From Nucisporomicrobium flavum (GTDB lineage: Bacteria > Actinomycetota > Actinomycetes > Mycobacteriales > Micromonosporaceae), in NCBI RefSeq assembly GCF_016464385.1, contig NZ_JADMLH010000026.1:37942-101941 (forward strand): 64,000 bases of DNA. Direction: 5' to 3'. Below, in pieces: positions 61,623 to 64,000 of this stretch. Each line of letters starts with the position of its first letter. Positions within the stretch are counted from its first letter, which is position 1. A program made the position numbers and the translations under genes. A model generated the notes under the pieces. The model was not told the DNA's origin. It ran no database searches and was given only the letters and a program-made list of their open reading frames with translations.

Positions 61623-62043
61623 TCAGCGGCCCCGGTAGGGCAGTCCTGGATACAGATAACCCGTACGCCAGTACGGCATGTACCCGTCATAGCCGTACAG
61701 TTCGGTGAAGTACTCATCGCCTTCGATCAGTGAGGGGTCGTAGCGCGGGCACCCGCCACCCGCTCCCGCGATTCACCCACGGTGACGGCGTCGTCCGTGA
61801 TCTCCCTGATCGCGTCGACCGGAATGAAGGATGGGGTCGCGCCGAAGCCGAGGATCCCACGTGTTCCACACGCAGGAAGCGGACCTTGTCCTCGCCGTCG
61901 TCGATCAGCAGGTCCTCGACCGTGCCGAGATCGTCGCTGTGGGGATCTCGTACCGGGCGGCCCCGGATGTCGTCGGCCGGGTCGGCCAGGATCTTGTCGC
62001 TGTCGCTGAGTTTGATCAGTGCGGTGGTGCTTTCCGGTGCCAT
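61623..62043 (-). pseudogene. PRC-barrel protein gene with two one-base deletions
   Basis: Paralogue of the gene at 48725. ATG 62043 has AAGGAAA upstream and the frame runs ALIKLSDSDKILADPADDI to VRFLRVEH. It then shifts near 61859 (CACGTGGGATCC where a G is missing) into ILGFGATPSFIPVDAIREIT and VTVGESRERVAGA. It shifts again near 61746 into YDPSLIEGDEYFTELYGYDG, YMPYWRTGYL and YPGLPYRGR. Repairing both gives a full PRC-barrel protein. Pseudogene or sequencing error. Confidence 0.72.
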
Positions 62044-62143
62044 CGTCGTTTCCTTCCGTCTCACAGGTGGCCGGCTGCGGAGTGCTCACGCCCGCCTCAC
62101 CACGAGAGTCCGTCGCCCGCCGGAGCGATCGGTGCACGAAGAC

Positions 62144-62160
62144 GTGACAGGGTCATGACG
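62144..62160 (-). promoter_or_regulatory. 11-bp direct repeat (site J): CGTCAT-N5-TGTCAC
   Basis: TGAC at 62145 and 62156 on plus; ends 101 bases upstream of the PRC-barrel ATG at 62043. Confidence 0.5.
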
Positions 62161-62297
62161 AAGGGGCCCAGGCCCCGCCGGCCCGACCGGAACACGACCT
62201 GCGCCGGCCGGGTCATGGTGCCCGGCGCCCCGGCCCGCCTTCGCGACGCCCGTGCGTTGGCCCACGGCTCCCGTCAGGCGGGCGGCATGCTGATGTC

Positions 62298-63662
62298 TCA
62301 TCCGCCGGACGGCCAACTGCCCGCCAGCGCGGCGTCCACGAGGCGGGCGTCTTCGGCCAGGCCGGACCGCTCAGCGGGGTCGAAGTCCTCCCGGTCGGCC
62401 ACCGTCCGGGTACGCGCGAGCTGATCGAGGACAGGTGCCCGGTGCGACGGATCGCGCGCGACCCAAGCGACCTCCCTCAGAAGCTGCAGGATCCGGGCCA
62501 GGACCGCGGGCTCCGCGGAGCCGTACCGGCGAGGCTGACTGACCGCCAGCTCCAGCAGCGACGCGAAAGTCGGCCGTGCCAGCACGGCCCGGACCTGACC
62601 CGCGTCGTCGGTCAGACTCCGATCGCCCCACGCGCGCTCTGCTGCTTCACAGAGCAGCGCCGAAGCGTGACCGAGGGCGTGTACGGCGGTCGTGGGATCG
62701 TTGACGCCCGGCGACAGGGCCTTCACGACGACATCGGTGATCTGGCGTACGGCGAACGCCACATCCTGCGCCGCCGTGCGTTCGAAGGTGAGCTGCAGGG
62801 CGCTGTTCACGTGCTCCTCGCACGCTTCTCGGGTCTTGGCGTCGATCATGGATCCGTCCGGACGCCATGCCGTGGCCACGGGTGTCCCGGCGATGACGGA
62901 CGCGCCGGGCAACCGGTCGACACGGAGAACGACCCCGGCGGCGCGGGCAGCCTCGACGAGTGCCCGGCCGTCGGCTGAGGCCAGAAAGCCGGACCGGTGG
63001 GCGTTCAGCGTGGCGGCCGGCCCGGAGCGTGCGACCGCCGCCGGTTGCTGTGCGTCGTCGGCGGCCGAGGGCATCGTACGGCGGATGGTCCGAGTGCCGT
63101 CGGCGTGTACGTCGCGCAGCATCGACTCCACCCGGATCTGCTGAGCGAGATGGGCGAGAAACCCCGCGACGGTGAGCACGCTGGCGACCGCGAGCACGTA
63201 CGCTACCGTCACGGACAGCTGTGGCACGAAGGCGGCCAGGTCGCCGTGCTCCCCACGTACCGTACGCAGAACGGTGAGGGCGTAGGTGAAGGTGCCCAGC
63301 AGGACAGCCAGCGCCGTATGCACCGTCCGGTCCCGGGTGAACGTGCGCAGCAGGCGCGGTGAGTACTGACCACTCGCCAGCTGCAGGGTCACCACGGTGA
63401 GAGAGAACGTCAGCGACGTCACCGTGATCAGGGAACCGGCCACCGTCTGCAGCACGCTGCGGGCCGCCTCCGGACCACCGGTGAACAGGTATGCCGTGAC
63501 GGCCGGCGGCAGGTCGTCCACCACCCGGGCATCGAGCTGCGGCATGGCCACACCGAGCGCGATCGCGCCCGCGATGGCAAGGGCGGGTAACGGCCACAGC
63601 TCGGTCCGCAGCCAGTCGGCGAAGACCTGCATGCCGATCCGTGAGGAGATGCGGGACTTCAT
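62298..63662 (-). CDS. DUF2254 membrane protein
   Basis: 454 aa. N-terminal helices (LWPLPALAIAGAIALGVAMP, AARSVLQTVAGSLITVTSLT then FSLTVVTLQLASGQYSPRLL, HTALAVLLGTFTYALTVLRT, LAVASVLTVAGFLAHLAQQI) and a large cytoplasmic half with SPGVNDPTTAVHALGH, which is the DUF2254 hallmark. The function of the family is unknown. ATG 63662 with GAGGTCCCCACC upstream. No SigB-like box or direct repeat was found before it. Confidence 0.85.
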   Translation of the reverse strand: MKSRISSRIGMQVFADWLRTELWPLPALAIAGAIALGVAMPQLDARVVDDLPPAVTAYLFTGGPEAARSVLQTVAGSLITVTSLTFSLTVVTLQLASGQYSPRLLRTFTRDRTVHTALAVLLGTFTYALTVLRTVRGEHGDLAAFVPQLSVTVAYVLAVASVLTVAGFLAHLAQQIRVESMLRDVHADGTRTIRRTMPSAADDAQQPAAVARSGPAATLNAHRSGFLASADGRALVEAARAAGVVLRVDRLPGASVIAGTPVATAWRPDGSMIDAKTREACEEHVNSALQLTFERTAAQDVAFAVRQITDVVVKALSPGVNDPTTAVHALGHASALLCEAAERAWGDRSLTDDAGQVRAVLARPTFASLLELAVSQPRRYGSAEPAVLARILQLLREVAWVARDPSHRAPVLDQLARTRTVADREDFDPAERSGLAEDARLVDAALAGSWPSGG

Positions 63663-63922
63663 GGTGGGGACCTCCGGCTGCCGTTTGCTCTGGGTAAGCG
63701 CTGGGCAGTGCGCCCCGTACGGCGGGGCCGGGCGCCCTCCCGCCGGATTCCGCCTCCGCCCCGGCCGGACCGGCCGGCCAGGGCACGAGCCCGAAGATGG
63801 CAGTACCCCGACAGCGTCGGCTGAACGCAGGTTGTTGTGGCCGATCTCCGCGCCGCACGCGGAACGCGAACAGCGGGACTGTAAAACGAACGGTGTAACT
63901 CCTGATCAAGGAGACGCACCTG
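63663..63922. other. 260-bp divergent intergenic region
   Basis: Between the DUF2254 gene and the gene entering the right edge. No direct repeat of the yGTCAy type seen. Contains an AT-richer stretch (63876-63900) that may hold the promoter of the rightward gene. Confidence 0.4.
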
Positions 63923-64000
63923 ATGACCGTCATGACGGATGCCGTGGATACTTCCGCGGTGGCGAAGAAGAAGACTCCGGCGAGCACGCCGGAGGGCGTG
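63923..64000 (+). CDS. Start of an unidentified gene (cut by window edge)
   Basis: ATG with AAGGAGA 9 bases upstream. The visible 26 residues (MTVMTDAVDTSAVAKKKTPA, then STPEGV) are polar with a Lys run and give no family. The complete gene lies outside the window. Confidence 0.6.
   Translation, partial: MTVMTDAVDTSAVAKKKTPASTPEGV

Overview
The window is very GC-rich DNA with GTG/ATG starts, strong GGAGG-type ribosome sites, ATGA/GTGA gene overlaps, SigB/SigF-like promoters (GTTTs, about 14 bases, GGGTAs) and an actinobacterial QcrCAB bc1 complex. It is chromosomal DNA of an actinomycete. Micromonosporaceae (Actinoplanes-like) is my best guess from general style, but it is not proven. No rRNA, tRNA, CRISPR array, transposase or phage gene was seen.

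Layout. 1-13.8 kb: a truncated Ser/Thr kinase with a CBM2-like outer domain, an SDR, an MMPL exporter, small envelope proteins, a YflT-like stress protein, then pyruvate oxidase, a large FAD/FeS D-2-hydroxyacid dehydrogenase and an enolase-superfamily enzyme. 13.8-25.2 kb: DUF421, ZIP and CDF membrane proteins, an NDH-2-like flavoprotein with glucose dehydrogenase and a GH15 glucosidase, an HtrA lipoprotein, a SigB-type sigma factor fused to a STAS domain, and a phytoene-desaturase-like flavoprotein. 25.3-28.6 kb: a permease/NrfD chimera, MarR, DUF4142, a response regulator and a BON protein. 28.6-43.0 kb: a complete respiratory block, with a compact Ccm cytochrome c maturation operon (ccmC-E-F-G-H) divergent from a caa3 oxidase / cytochrome c / bc1 operon (ctaC-D-E-x-ctaG-cytC-qcrC-A-B plus a flavin monooxygenase). 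43.1-50.3 kb: a DUF6461-like protein, four STAS proteins, an orphan OmpR-family response regulator, DUF421 and a PRC-barrel protein. 50.5-58.6 kb: a complex-I-like membrane arm (nuoA, a cysteine-poor NuoB/NuoD-like hybrid, nuoH-J-K-L-M-N) without NADH-module genes. 58.6-64 kb: a zone of remnants and frameshifted genes, a DUF2254 membrane protein and the start of one more gene.

Two regulatory layers run through the window. (i) SigB/SigF-like promoters precede the kinase, the YflT-like gene, poxB, the SnoaL-like gene, CDF, NDH-2, ctaC/ccmC and nuoA, tying electron-transport modules to the sigma-STAS protein or a relative of it. (ii) A direct repeat, yGTCAy-N5-yGTCAy with an exact 11-bp period, lies 70-105 bp upstream of most small envelope, STAS and PRC genes and beside the orphan OmpR-family regulator. 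That is the spacing expected for an OmpR/PhoB-type dimer.

The region also carries many deletion scars: a CDF transporter without its second helix, the permease/NrfD fusion, a DUF326 tail, a beheaded small membrane protein, an OpuAC-like fragment, and single-base frameshifts in a PRC-barrel gene and an AI-2E-type gene. Read as a whole, it looks like a stress/low-oxygen energy-metabolism island undergoing erosion at its edges.
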